A DNA stretch of 58,228 nt, taken from assembly GCA_029560465.1 (NCBI GenBank), contig JAKQKX010000065.1, positions 69,148 through 127,375 of the forward strand, given 5' to 3'. Each line of letters starts with the position of its first letter. Position 1 is the first letter of the stretch. A program made the translations under genes and the position numbers. Positions 41,482-49,958 of the stretch are shown here, one piece after another. This DNA comes from Candidatus Omnitrophota bacterium (lineage in GTDB: Bacteria > Omnitrophota > Gorgyraeia > Zapsychrales > JANLHA01). A model generated the notes under the pieces. That model was not told the DNA's origin, did not search any database, and saw only the letters and a program-made list of their open reading frames with translations.

Positions 41482-43125
41482 ATGCGCGTCATGTTTGTCG
41501 CAATCGCTTACGAACAACTCGGCATCAGCATGCTCTCGGCCCTGGCTAAACAGCGCGGCCATGACGTGCGGCTTGCTTTCAGCGTGGCGCTCTTCAATGA
41601 CCGGAAACATACCAGCTGGAACCCGCTCCCCCGTTTCTTTGATGACACGCGCGATGTCCTGAATGATATCGAACGTTTTCACCCCGACGTACTGGCGTTT
41701 TCCCCATTATCCGGGTCTTACCGATGGTGCCTTCATATCGCCCAGAACGCCAAAGCCCTGCTCCCGAAGGTCAAAATTCTGTTTGGCGGCGTCCACACGA
41801 CAGCCGTGCCGGACCGGGTTATCGCCCGCCCCGAGGTGGATTATATCTGCCAAGGGGAAGGGGACGTGGCCTTCCTAGAAATACTGTCGGCGATCGAACA
41901 AGGGGATTTCTCCTCCCCTTTGCCCAACACGCGTTACAAAACACCGGAGGGCCGGATCATCCAAGGCCCCCAGACTGGCTTTATCCAAAATCTCGACGCC
42001 CTGCCCTTCTTCGACAAATCATTATGGGAAGACTATTTCAACATGTCCGACTATTACATCACTATGGCGTCCCGGGGGTGTCCGTTGCGTTGCACGTTCT
42101 GTTTTAACAGTTTCTTTGCCAATCTTCCAGGACAGGGGAAAGGGAAATATGTCCGCTACCGCTCTCCGGCACACATGCTGGCAGAACTGCGTTGGGCCAA
42201 AAAACGCTATCAGACAAAAATGATCGGCTTCTTTGACGACGTTTTCACTCTGGACAAGACATGGCTGAAAATATTCCTTGAGGGATACAAAAAAGATATT
42301 CACACGCCATTCCAGATTTTCACCCACGTCAATCATATGGACGAGGAAACCGTACGATGGCTCGCCGAAGCCGGCTGTGACGCGGCGGAAATCGGGATGG
42401 AAACGTTGGACGAGGAATACAAAAACAAATATCTAAAACGACACGAGTCCAAAGAAACGACCGCGGAGGTGATCCGGCTAACCCGAAAGCATCATATCCG
42501 TTCCAGGATGGACCATATGCTGGGCCTGCCTGGAGAACCCCTCGAAGCCCAGGAAACGGCCCGACAATTTTATATCGAAAATCCGCCGGCGCGGATCAAC
42601 TCATACTGGGTCAATTATTTTCCTGGCACAGAATTGCAAAAAACCGCGATTCGATTCGGAGTCATTACCGAGGCCGATGCGGAGTCTCTCAATGAAGGAT
42701 TTTCTTTTGACCTGGATTCGTATAACCGCAGTCATAAACTTTTCACACGGGAACAGCTCCGACACTGCCGGACATATCAGGTTATTTTTAAGCTCATCCC
42801 ATTTTTCCCAAAGAAAATCCTCTCCCGGCTTAACCCCGGACTCTTCAAATCCCTGCCGGCGTTTATGAGCGAAGGACTGGCGTCTATGACCGATATCTTC
42901 GGCGGGATTGCGACCGGGGAAGCGGAATTTCTTATTTACACAAAACACCTCGTCTTTCATATATACCGCACGCTGCTGGGGAAACTGGGGTTCCCAAAAC
43001 CCCGCAGAATGCGTCATCTTGCCCCCGACACGCAAGCGGTGTGCGTTCACACTGCGGACGGGTCCGGCCATAAAAACTCTTGTGATTGTCAACGGTTTTT
43101 CCGGGAAGGGCAAACAACGGGATAG
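41482..43125 (+). CDS. B12-binding radical SAM protein
   Basis: 547 residues, soluble. Residues 1-130 form the B12-binding Rossmann domain (RVMFVAIAYEQLGISMLSAL; VKILFGGVHTTAVPDRVI; DYICQGEGDVAFLEIL). The radical SAM core has Cys200-X3-Cys204-X2-Cys207 in ASRGCPLRCTFCFN, then IGFFDDVFTLDKTWLK and the MDHMLGLPGEP region. The C-terminal ~150 residues are helical (ILSRLNPGLFKSLPAFMSEG) and may bind substrate or a membrane. The start ATG 41482 has GGAG eight bases upstream. The enzyme probably does a C-methylation or ring/bond rearrangement using cobalamin and SAM. The substrate is unknown. A bidirectional hairpin follows. Confidence 0.88.
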   Translation: MRVMFVAIAYEQLGISMLSALAKQRGHDVRLAFSVALFNDRKHTSWNPLPRFFDDTRDVLNDIERFHPDVLAFSPLSGSYRWCLHIAQNAKALLPKVKILFGGVHTTAVPDRVIARPEVDYICQGEGDVAFLEILSAIEQGDFSSPLPNTRYKTPEGRIIQGPQTGFIQNLDALPFFDKSLWEDYFNMSDYYITMASRGCPLRCTFCFNSFFANLPGQGKGKYVRYRSPAHMLAELRWAKKRYQTKMIGFFDDVFTLDKTWLKIFLEGYKKDIHTPFQIFTHVNHMDEETVRWLAEAGCDAAEIGMETLDEEYKNKYLKRHESKETTAEVIRLTRKHHIRSRMDHMLGLPGEPLEAQETARQFYIENPPARINSYWVNYFPGTELQKTAIRFGVITEADAESLNEGFSFDLDSYNRSHKLFTREQLRHCRTYQVIFKLIPFFPKKILSRLNPGLFKSLPAFMSEGLASMTDIFGGIATGEAEFLIYTKHLVFHIYRTLLGKLGFPKPRRMRHLAPDTQAVCVHTADGSGHKNSCDCQRFFREGQTTG

Positions 43126-43127
43126 CC

Positions 43128-43164
43128 AAAAAGAAACCCGTCCCGCTTTCAATAGCGGGACGGG
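43128..43164 (-). terminator. Intrinsic terminator of the twin-receiver gene
   Basis: A perfect 11-bp stem, CCCGTCCCGCT (43137-43147) with AGCGGGACGGG (43154-43164), closes a six-base loop. On the minus strand it is followed by TTTCTTTTT (43136-43128). It lies between the convergent ends of the radical SAM and twin-receiver genes. The plus-strand side lacks a T-run. Confidence 0.85.
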
Positions 43165-43199
43165 ACAATGTTAAAGGGACCTCTGCGCGGCGGGAGATA

Positions 43200-44006
43200 T
43201 CAGCCGCCGTATTCAGCAATCACGGAAAACAGGGCATCCTGGGTGAGGGGGCCGATAAAGGATGTCGCCCCGGCTTCTAAACATTGCGTCCGGATTTTTT
43301 CAAGCTGCGATTCTTTGACGTTCTTCTTTTTAGGATCTTCCGGTTGATTCGCATAAACCAATATTGTCAGATTTTTTAAAAACGGATAACTGCGCAATGT
43401 TTTAACGGTTTTATACGTTGGGATATCGGGCCACAGGGCATCGAGAAAAAGAATGTCCGGAGGCGCTTTTAACACTTCGTTGAGCAGTTCATCCTGATGG
43501 CCGACTGTTTTAATTGCGATTTTAGAATCCGGGGCCTGGATCAATGTGAGCAAATCCTGGATAAACTGGCTCTGCTCAACCTGTATAACAATCCGGCGGC
43601 TGATCCCTTGTTCCTTGACTGTTTCGATCGTTTTCTGAAGGCTGCTGCGTTTTAATATCCGTTCGACCGTGTCCAACAGGGCCTGTCCGTCAAAAGGTTT
43701 GGCCAAAAAATCTGAAGCGCCAAGCTCCCTAAAAGTCTGTTCGTGGTTCGCGTAAGCGCTGAACACCACGATAGGCGTATTCGCGTTCTTTTTGGATTCC
43801 CTCAATTTCTTAAAGAAATTGTAGCCGTCCAGCCCCGGCATGACAATGTCCGTAAAAATAATATCAATATCCTGAACCAGGGCGATATCAAACCCGTCCT
43901 GACCGTCGAAAGCAATAAAAGGCATATAATTCGCCCTCTCGAGCTTCCGGCTCATAAACTGCACCACATCCCTCTCGTCATCCACGACCAAAATCTTTTT
44001 TTTCAT
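43200..44006 (-). CDS. Response regulator with one intact and one degenerate receiver domain
   Basis: 268 residues. The N-terminal receiver (1-125) is intact: VVDDERD, phospho-Asp in IIFTDIVMPGLDG, SAYAN and LAKPFDG. The second half (about 140-268) keeps the alternating alpha/beta pattern but not the acidic pocket; the position of the phospho-Asp reads ILFLDALWPDIPTYK, and GPLTQ stands where KPF would be. It therefore probably works as a partner-binding domain. The gene is preceded by a c-di-GMP-I riboswitch and a hairpin, so its expression should follow c-di-GMP. ATG 44006 has GGAGGG five bases upstream. No kinase is adjacent. Confidence 0.9.
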   Translation of the reverse strand: MKKKILVVDDERDVVQFMSRKLERANYMPFIAFDGQDGFDIALVQDIDIIFTDIVMPGLDGYNFFKKLRESKKNANTPIVVFSAYANHEQTFRELGASDFLAKPFDGQALLDTVERILKRSSLQKTIETVKEQGISRRIVIQVEQSQFIQDLLTLIQAPDSKIAIKTVGHQDELLNEVLKAPPDILFLDALWPDIPTYKTVKTLRSYPFLKNLTILVYANQPEDPKKKNVKESQLEKIRTQCLEAGATSFIGPLTQDALFSVIAEYGG

Positions 44007-44026
44007 GTTTTTCCCTCCAAATGTAA

Positions 44027-44058
44027 ACGCCTAATCCCTTCATAGCAGGATTAGGCGT
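44027..44058 (-). terminator. Hairpin between riboswitch aptamer and start codon (expression platform)
   Basis: In the transcript, ACGCCTAATCC (44058-44048) pairs perfectly with GGATTAGGCGT (44037-44027): an 11-bp stem with a ten-base loop, followed by TTTACATTT. It lies after the c-di-GMP aptamer and 8 nt before the GGAGGG ribosome site. This fits the switching element of a riboswitch acting by premature termination or by masking the ribosome site. No classical long T-run is present, so I cannot decide between them. Confidence 0.65.
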
Positions 44059-44077
44059 AAAGTTGCTGCACGATGTT

Positions 44078-44164
44078 GTGATTCGGTAGCCAGGCTATCC
44101 TAACTACTATAGGATCCTTCAGCTTTGCGTCCCCATCTCGCGATGGGTTTGCCTTTTCGTCATA
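44078..44164 (-). ncRNA. Cyclic-di-GMP-I (GEMM-I) riboswitch aptamer
   Basis: The minus-strand transcript contains the fixed elements of the GEMM-I aptamer in order. These are AGGCAAACC, the stem CCATC with a GCGA (GNRA) tetraloop and GATGG, GGGACGCAAAGC (the tetraloop-receptor and ligand-facing part), a second stem GGATCC...GGATAGCC, and GGCTACCGA at the 3' side. This is the consensus of natural c-di-GMP-I sensors upstream of motility, pilus and signalling genes. It begins within a few nucleotides of the predicted transcript start and leads, via the hairpin at 44027-44058, to the twin-receiver gene. Ligand binding is predicted by consensus match. Confidence 0.92.
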
Positions 44165-44174
44165 TTATAAAACC

Positions 44175-44180
44175 ATTATA
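44175..44180 (-). promoter_or_regulatory. Probable -10 box for the riboswitch transcript
   Basis: A perfect TATAAT on the minus strand (44180-44175) would start transcription near 44168, just before the aptamer. A second TATAAT (44169-44164) is too close to leave the aptamer complete. No convincing -35 was found in this AT-rich stretch. Confidence 0.4.
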
Positions 44181-44211
44181 ATTCGGTTAAAATATAAAAC
44201 ATTTTTTTCAA

Positions 44212-44246
44212 AAAAACAAGGGCCGCTAAAATAGCGGCCCTTGTTT
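44212..44246 (-). terminator. Strong intrinsic terminator of the lipoprotein gene
   Basis: A perfect 15-bp stem: AAACAAGGGCCGCTA (44214-44228) pairs with TAGCGGCCCTTGTTT (44232-44246), loop of three. On the minus strand the stem ends in a run of T. It lies between the lipoprotein stop (44265) and the riboswitch promoter and insulates the two units. Confidence 0.9.
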
Positions 44247-44264
44247 AAGAATCCTCCACTCGAT

Positions 44265-44711
44265 TTACCGTCTCACACGGCCGAGTTTCCCCTGAATGTC
44301 TCCGTAAATATCTTCCAGCAGGCGGGTGTCATACCCAAGAATCCACCCTTTGCTATCCAGCCAATTCGACTCGCATTTAACCTGGACAGTATCCCATTCC
44401 GGAGTCCCCTTGACTTTAACAACAATCCGAGAACGGTAACGGTCGATGACTTGTTGCCCGGAAAAATAGGAATATTTCCAAGAAGAGCGGATATAGCCCG
44501 CATCCCGTTCCAGGACTTCCAAATCATATTTCTGGCTTAATGTATCCACAAGGACTTCCCATATCTTGTCATTTTCCATCTCTTCTCTAATTTCAACCGT
44601 TTTCCAGATTCCCGGCTCATCATGTGTCCTCATAAACGTCTTAGGAGCCGTCGTGCATCCAGCCAAAAGCAGTGCTAAAAGAACTCCTATACCCATACGT
44701 AATTTTTTCAT
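44265..44711 (-). CDS. Small lipoprotein, unknown function
   Basis: 148 residues from ATG 44711; an ATG nine bases upstream directly follows AAAGGAG and is the alternative. The N-terminus KKLRMGIGVLLALLLAGC is a lipoprotein signal peptide with lipobox LAGC, so Cys is lipidated and the mature part (about 130 residues) sits in the periplasm or outer membrane. The mature part resembles secreted alpha/beta stress or assembly lipoproteins (NDKIWEVLVDTLSQKYDLEV; SSWKYSYFSGQQVIDRYRSR; IVVKVKG). It is flanked by its own strong promoter and a strong terminator, so it is monocistronic. The function is not recognised. Confidence 0.8.
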   Translation of the reverse strand: MKKLRMGIGVLLALLLAGCTTAPKTFMRTHDEPGIWKTVEIREEMENDKIWEVLVDTLSQKYDLEVLERDAGYIRSSWKYSYFSGQQVIDRYRSRIVVKVKGTPEWDTVQVKCESNWLDSKGWILGYDTRLLEDIYGDIQGKLGRVRR

Positions 44712-44797
44712 ACAATTCATCTCCTTTGTTGCTCGACAACGATTTTACCGGGAACGCCTAATCTCCCCACATGGAATCTTTTTCTAAATGAATCCTT

Positions 44798-44826
44798 ACT
44801 ATAAAGGACATTTGAACTTTTGTCAA
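44798..44826 (-). promoter_or_regulatory. Strong promoter of the lipoprotein gene
   Basis: Minus strand: perfect TTGACA (44826-44821), 17-bp spacer, TATAGT (44803-44798, five of six). The start near 44791 leaves a leader of about 80 nt. Confidence 0.75.
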
Positions 44827-44893
44827 TATCACCCCCGCCAAGGTACTTTTCAACTCCAAATTTGCCAATTCTCCAATTGCCTCCACGGATGTA

Positions 44894-46846
44894 ATGAAGT
44901 ATATTATCCCTATGGGAAAATATACGGGTTCTATTTTATCCAAAACATTCGACATGCTCCACTCGATCCTCCTTTGTATCGTTTTGGCATGTGTCATCAA
45001 TTCCCTTTACGTGGATCCCCCCGACTTTATTCAGGGGCTGCCGCTCCTCCAGATTATTTATATCCTGGGCTTGATCAGCCTTAAAATATATTTGTTGAGC
45101 GGTATCTATGGAAGCCTGGTTGGGGTAGCGGCTCAAGAAGAGCCGGCTGTTGACAGAAAATCTTTTTTTAAAAACGCCCGGCGATATTGGAAACTTTACT
45201 TCGTATGCCTTGCCTTTCACTTCCTGTCCAACGTCCTGCTGGCCGTCATGTTCGACCACTGGAACCTGCCCCGGAATTTTGAAAACTTTTTTTTTGATTT
45301 CCTATTGCTCTACTTTATGGGCTTCTTCCTCATTAAGGACAAATATTCGAAAACCGCTCCCTTACGGCATTCCCGCATCCTGGTCACGCCCAAACAATCC
45401 TGCGGCGTGCTCCTGTTGTTTGTTCTCAATGCTCTGATCATCAATTTGAATCATCTCCTGCCCCTTAAAGACAGCTGGTTATCCAACGAACCGGTCTTTC
45501 TTTATACATACATTCATTTTCTCACATTTACATTTTTTATCACCCTCATCCTCAACTCTTATCCGGAAATCGAACAATCTTACGACAAGCCCCGCGAAAT
45601 ATACCTTGTCAACCCTGTATCAGGAGGCATTATTCTCGGCTCATTTTTCTTCCGGTTTTACCCCCCAATCTTCGTGACACTGAAAGCCCTAACCCCTTCG
45701 GGTTATCATTTTAGAGAATTTAATAAAATCACCTGGAAAAAAAGGTTTTTTAAAAAAGGGAAGTTGGTTGCCATAACGTGCTTTACTTCGAACAGTTATG
45801 AAGCCTACAAAATCGCCAAAGAATTCCGGAGGCATGGTTCAACGGTCATCATGGGCGGGCCGCATGTCACCCACCTCCCGGATGAAGCCTTACAATTCTG
45901 CGACGCGGTGGTTATCGGTGAAGTGGAAAACGTTTGGGAAAATATTATTCTCGATTATGAGCGAGGGACGCTGAAACGTGTTTACCAGGGGGTTCCCTCC
46001 GAAGATTATTATCAAAACGTCCATGCCGCGCTATTGAAATCCCCACCGGATGTCATCGCGAACTTTCTGGAAACGACCCGGGGCTGCAAATACCACTGTC
46101 ATTTTTGTTCCATCCCCCATCTCACCAAGGGGCGTATCCGAAACAAGCCTCTCGGACAGATTGTGGAGTTAATTCAAAAAATCAACCCGCGCAAAGGACA
46201 AGTTCTCCTGTTTATTGACAACAACATTATTTCCGACCGGGAATACGCCAAGAACCTCTTTGAAGCCATGATCCCACTAAAAATAACCTGGTGCAGCCAA
46301 TGCTCCATTGATATCGCCAAGGATGAAGAATTGTTGAACTTAGCCCGCAAAAGCGGCTGCGCCCAGTTGTTGGTCGGCTACGAAATAACCAGCTATGCCG
46401 ACGCCAAAAGCAGAAAAGGTAAGCTGTCTATGGCTGATCAATACATCGCGCTCACAAAGAAAGTGAAACGCCTGGGGATATCCGTCAAAGCCCATTTTAT
46501 TATCGGGTTTGACTCCGACACATACAGAACCTTGTGGGATTTGTGGAGATTCTGCTTTCAACTCATGCCCTATGTCACGGTCGTTTCCGTGTTAACACCC
46601 TTACCGGGATCGCAACTGTTTCAGAGCATGCTAAAGGAAAACCGAATCACAAATTATAACTGGCGTTACTACGGCTTGAACAATCTGGTTTTCCGGCACC
46701 CGAAATTCGACCACACCTGTTTTCAGCTCATGTTCCCGCTGCTATTTACCCTGTACCTGGCGACCACATGCACGTTCGGGCTATTCGTTACGGCCATCAT
46801 CCTTCTTGACGCCTACTTCTTCAACCTCCGTCATTTTCTCTTTTAA
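44894..46846 (+). CDS. Membrane-embedded B12-binding radical SAM protein (module copy 2)
   Basis: 650 residues, a clear paralogue of 18733-20655 with the same layout: ~220 residues of membrane helices at the N-terminus, a B12-binding domain (LVAITCFTSNSYEAYKIAKE; STVIMGGPHVTHLPDEAL; VVIGEVENVW), a radical SAM core with Cys398-X3-Cys402-X2-Cys405 in TRGCKYHCHFCS, FIDNNIISD and AHFIIGFDSD, and a C-terminal membrane hairpin (FPLLFTLYLATTCTFGLFVT). The cytosolic domains of the two copies match nearly residue by residue in these motifs, while the membrane parts are more diverged. This suggests a common reaction on related but different substrates. ATG 44894 lacks a good ribosome site; ATG 44912 aligns with the paralogue start. 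Confidence 0.87.
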   Translation: MKYIIPMGKYTGSILSKTFDMLHSILLCIVLACVINSLYVDPPDFIQGLPLLQIIYILGLISLKIYLLSGIYGSLVGVAAQEEPAVDRKSFFKNARRYWKLYFVCLAFHFLSNVLLAVMFDHWNLPRNFENFFFDFLLLYFMGFFLIKDKYSKTAPLRHSRILVTPKQSCGVLLLFVLNALIINLNHLLPLKDSWLSNEPVFLYTYIHFLTFTFFITLILNSYPEIEQSYDKPREIYLVNPVSGGIILGSFFFRFYPPIFVTLKALTPSGYHFREFNKITWKKRFFKKGKLVAITCFTSNSYEAYKIAKEFRRHGSTVIMGGPHVTHLPDEALQFCDAVVIGEVENVWENIILDYERGTLKRVYQGVPSEDYYQNVHAALLKSPPDVIANFLETTRGCKYHCHFCSIPHLTKGRIRNKPLGQIVELIQKINPRKGQVLLFIDNNIISDREYAKNLFEAMIPLKITWCSQCSIDIAKDEELLNLARKSGCAQLLVGYEITSYADAKSRKGKLSMADQYIALTKKVKRLGISVKAHFIIGFDSDTYRTLWDLWRFCFQLMPYVTVVSVLTPLPGSQLFQSMLKENRITNYNWRYYGLNNLVFRHPKFDHTCFQLMFPLLFTLYLATTCTFGLFVTAIILLDAYFFNLRHFLF

Positions 46847-46873
46847 TAAATACTGGGCGCACCGGGTGGGCCC

Positions 46874-47473
46874 CTAGCGAAAACGCCGGTAGAAAAAAGG
46901 CTGATTCACGACAAAAGCGACCCCAAAAAAAAGCGCGAAAAAAGCGATCTGTCTGAATATAAAAACGTTGATATTAGTAATATACGCGACCCAAAAGAAA
47001 GAAAACACCAGGGCGACCCTGTAAATCCTATCCAAGTGGTATATCGTGTCAACAAGCGAGGGGATTTTGTAGGCTTCGCCGTAAATCTCGCCAATCTGAT
47101 ACAACGTAGTCTTAGCGAGAACATCCGGCGGGAAATCCTGTTCAATAAAATACAGGCTGACATCGGCGATCTGCTTCTTCTTGGCCCTTAATGTTCTAGA
47201 AAAAATGACCGCCCCGGCCAAGGCTGGCACCGCAAAAACATAATTCTTCGTCTCAAAAGCCCAAAAACACGAAACACAAATTCCGGCGGCAAGGCCCCAC
47301 AGCAGAAGTTCACGCCGCCGGATAATCCGATAAGATGACTGAAGGCCGGGAAGCCCAACGGCCCTCGCCTTAAAAGAAGGCTGCTGGATCAAAAAAAGAA
47401 ACCAACGGCTGACATATTTATCGACCAAAATCGAGCTCCTCAGCCCTTCCATGGTACAAAGCGCTACGTCCAT
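46874..47473 (-). CDS. Small multi-span membrane partner protein (module copy 2)
   Basis: 199 residues, homologous to 20652-21281. The shared parts are the N-terminal helix with SILVDKYVSRWF, a pair of hydrophobic helices (LLLWGLAAGICVSCFWAF; YVFAVPALAGAVIFS), the middle FPPDVLAKTTLYQIGEIYGE, IPSLVDTIYHL, and two C-terminal helices (VALVFSFFWVAYITNINVFI; IAFFALFFGVAFVVN). It starts at ATG 47473 with GGGAGG upstream and ends 27 bp from the convergent membrane radical SAM gene. The family is unknown to me. Its repeated pairing with a membrane radical SAM enzyme is the main clue to its role. Confidence 0.75.
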   Translation of the reverse strand: MDVALCTMEGLRSSILVDKYVSRWFLFLIQQPSFKARAVGLPGLQSSYRIIRRRELLLWGLAAGICVSCFWAFETKNYVFAVPALAGAVIFSRTLRAKKKQIADVSLYFIEQDFPPDVLAKTTLYQIGEIYGEAYKIPSLVDTIYHLDRIYRVALVFSFFWVAYITNINVFIFRQIAFFALFFGVAFVVNQPFFYRRFR

Positions 47474-47686
47474 TTCCCGTTTGCCTCCCCAAGTCTATCG
47501 TGTTTGAGTCGTTCTCGTACAAGGATGTCCCCGTAAAATCCAGCATTTATTATAAAGGAATCGCCTCTCAAGCGCCACCCTATTCTGTTCAACATGAAAA
47601 CTTGGCCATGCGCACGAACTCATTTTATCGGAAGGCTCCCCGCCTTCTGAATTTTCCGTGTGAGCCGTGTAACTTTTTAAAAAGAC

Positions 47687-47715
47687 TGGAAAATTTCTCC
47701 CGCTGTGATTATAAT
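47687..47715 (+). promoter_or_regulatory. Promoter for the TadZ-TadA fusion genes
   Basis: Plus strand: TGGAAA (47687-47692), 17-bp spacer, perfect TATAAT (47710-47715). The start near 47722 leaves a leader of about 44 nt before ATG 47766. The remaining intergenic DNA (47474-47686) holds one small hairpin (GAAGGC with GCCTTC near 47630-47648) and nothing else I can identify. Confidence 0.6.
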
Positions 47716-47765
47716 GATGGATATTTAAATTTTAGTAATCGCAATCAACTACGAGACGGTACTTC

Positions 47766-49943
47766 ATGGATTCTAGAATTATCTCCGTGTTCAGCAATAA
47801 AGGCGGAGTCGGAAAAACTTTCTTTGCCGTTAACCTGGCTACCGCCCTCTCCGTATCCGGAAGGAGGGTTCTTCTTTTGGATTTTGACATCCAGGCAGGT
47901 GACGAGATGCCACGGATGCTCGGAGTTTCCCCCCAACAATCCCTTGTTCAGCTTTTCAAAGAGCACCAGGACCCCAGCTCTCTCAGCATTAATGCCATCA
48001 GAAAGTTTGTGACTTCGCACTCGTCCGGGCTTGATTTCCTGCCGGCAATTCTCACGACACAGGAAATCAGCGCCCTCACAGCCAAAGACCTCAAGCCATT
48101 CTTTAAGATGGCCTCTCAAATTTACGATTACGTCATTATTGACTTGGGCCAGTCCTTCAGCGAAACCATGCTCGGCGTTTTGGATCAGTCGAGTTTAATC
48201 CTGCTTTTGGCCACCCCGGACATTTTGGCCGTTTACCAGTTGCGCTGGTGCATCAAAATTCTGGAAGACATGCACTTCCCTCTGAAAATGGTCAAGCTGG
48301 TCTTAAACCGGTCTGAAAGCCAGGGGGGCGTCGCCTGGCAGGAAGTGAGAGACGCGGTGGACATCGATATCATCGGCCGCATTCCTTCCGACGGAATTGG
48401 CGTCGGCAAAGCGCTGGAGCACGGGATTCCCTCCGTGATTGACAGCCCCAAAAGCCCCGTTGCGGACGCGTTCCGGAAAATTATCAATGAATTAAAAAAA
48501 TCGGATTTATACCTTCAGACAACAGAGACTGAACGGAGCCATGTCCCAACGGACAAATTTGAGGAGCCCCATGAATTTTGGGACCAATTCAGCGCTGAGA
48601 AGAAAACAAACGAGGCAGAAACCCAGGAAGCCATCGCCCTGAAAGAGCTGTTGGCGCTTAAACGGAGGATCCAGCACCGCCTTATCTCCAAGTTAAACCT
48701 CGAATCCCTGACTCCCGAGCATTTCACCGACCCTGTGAAAGCCCAAGAACTAAAAGAGGCAGGGAAAAAGATCGTCAGTTCCCTGCTGTTGGAAGAAAAA
48801 GGGGCGTTCATTTCTTCCCATGAGGAACGGTCAAAAATCGTTAACGACATTGTCAACGAAACGTTCGGCTTAGGCGTTCTAGAAGTGGTTATGGAAGACC
48901 CCGGCGTATCAGATATTATGGTCAACAGCTGTAGTGAAATTTATATCGAGAAAGAAGGCCGGCTCCTGCTGACCGATCATCGGTTCGTATCAGACCAGCA
49001 ATTAAGGGCGATTATAAACCGCATTATCGCTCCTCTGGGCCGCCGCATCGACGAGTCCAACCCAATGGTGGATGCCCGTCTCCCGGACGGTTCCCGTTTT
49101 AACGCGATTATTCCCCCGCTGTGTTTAACAGGGGCGGCCGTCACGATCAGAAAATTCGGCGCGGAAAAACTGTCCGTTGACGATATCGTCAAAAAATTCA
49201 ACAGCTTATCCGTCCCGATCCGCGACTTCCTGTACGCGTGCGTTCTCGGCCGCATGAACGTCATCATTTCCGGCGGGACAGGCTCGGGGAAAACGACACT
49301 CCTAAACGTCCTGTCAGAGTTTATACCCGACGGGGAGCGCATTATCACCATTGAAGACGCCGCGGAATTGCAGTTAAAGAAAGAACACTGGTGCCGCCTG
49401 GAATCCCGGCCGGCCAACGTGGAGGGCGTCGGGGAAGTGACGTTGCGGGATTTATTTGTGAACACCCTCCGTATGCGCCCGGACCGGATCGTGATCGGGG
49501 AATGCCGCGGCCCGGAAGTCCTGGACATGCTGCAGGCGATGAATACCGGCCACGACGGATCTATGACCACCCTTCACGCGAACTCGACACGGGATGTCTT
49601 AATCAGGATGAGTTCCATGATCCTGTTAAGCGGAATTGAACTGCCCATGCGGGCTATCAACGAAATGATGTCATCCGCCATCAATGTTGTCGTCCATATG
49701 GCCCGATTCACGGATGGCTCCCGGAAAATCACCGGCGTCACTGAAATCGCCGGGATAGACTCCGAGCACGAATTAATCCTCAAGGACATCTTTCGCTTCA
49801 GGCAAACGGGACGGGACCCGGCCGGAAAAGTTCTCGGTGTTTATGAAAACTGCAACTATGTCCCCAAGTGTGCGGAAGAGATCATCACCAAGGGGATCAA
49901 ACTGGACAAAAACATTTTCCTTGCCACCCCGGGAGCGGCATAA
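47766..49943 (+). CDS. Fused MinD/ParA-like (TadZ-like) and CpaF/TadA-type secretion ATPase, copy 1
   Basis: 725 residues in two parts. Residues 1-240 are a ParA/MinD-type ATPase with deviant Walker A NKGGVGKT (11-18), LLLDFDIQAGDEM and YVIIDLGQS. This is similar to TadZ/CpaE, which places Tad pilus machines. After a charged linker, residues 330-725 are a CpaF/TadA motor: DARLPDGSRFNAIIPP, Walker A SGGTGSGKTT (~502-510), ITIEDAAEL, Walker B RPDRIVIGECRG, and MTTLHAN. TadA ATPases power pilus assembly or type II/IV-like secretion. In known systems these are separate proteins, so the fusion is unusual. A second, homologous fusion follows 15 bp downstream. No TadB/TadC, pilin or peptidase gene is in the window. 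Confidence 0.9.
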   Translation: MDSRIISVFSNKGGVGKTFFAVNLATALSVSGRRVLLLDFDIQAGDEMPRMLGVSPQQSLVQLFKEHQDPSSLSINAIRKFVTSHSSGLDFLPAILTTQEISALTAKDLKPFFKMASQIYDYVIIDLGQSFSETMLGVLDQSSLILLLATPDILAVYQLRWCIKILEDMHFPLKMVKLVLNRSESQGGVAWQEVRDAVDIDIIGRIPSDGIGVGKALEHGIPSVIDSPKSPVADAFRKIINELKKSDLYLQTTETERSHVPTDKFEEPHEFWDQFSAEKKTNEAETQEAIALKELLALKRRIQHRLISKLNLESLTPEHFTDPVKAQELKEAGKKIVSSLLLEEKGAFISSHEERSKIVNDIVNETFGLGVLEVVMEDPGVSDIMVNSCSEIYIEKEGRLLLTDHRFVSDQQLRAIINRIIAPLGRRIDESNPMVDARLPDGSRFNAIIPPLCLTGAAVTIRKFGAEKLSVDDIVKKFNSLSVPIRDFLYACVLGRMNVIISGGTGSGKTTLLNVLSEFIPDGERIITIEDAAELQLKKEHWCRLESRPANVEGVGEVTLRDLFVNTLRMRPDRIVIGECRGPEVLDMLQAMNTGHDGSMTTLHANSTRDVLIRMSSMILLSGIELPMRAINEMMSSAINVVVHMARFTDGSRKITGVTEIAGIDSEHELILKDIFRFRQTGRDPAGKVLGVYENCNYVPKCAEEIITKGIKLDKNIFLATPGAA

Positions 49944-49958
49944 CACAGGTTCGATATT

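Noticed and set aside
18701-46866. The 12-mer GGGCGCACCGGG occurs at 18701 and 46855, near both membrane radical SAM modules
   Set aside because: It lies upstream of the enzyme in one case and downstream in the other, so it is not a shared regulatory site at equivalent positions; chance in GC-rich spacers is adequate.
47630-47650. Hairpin GAAGGC/GCCTTC in the 47474-47765 gap
   Set aside because: Six base pairs and no upstream plus-strand gene to terminate; may be incidental.
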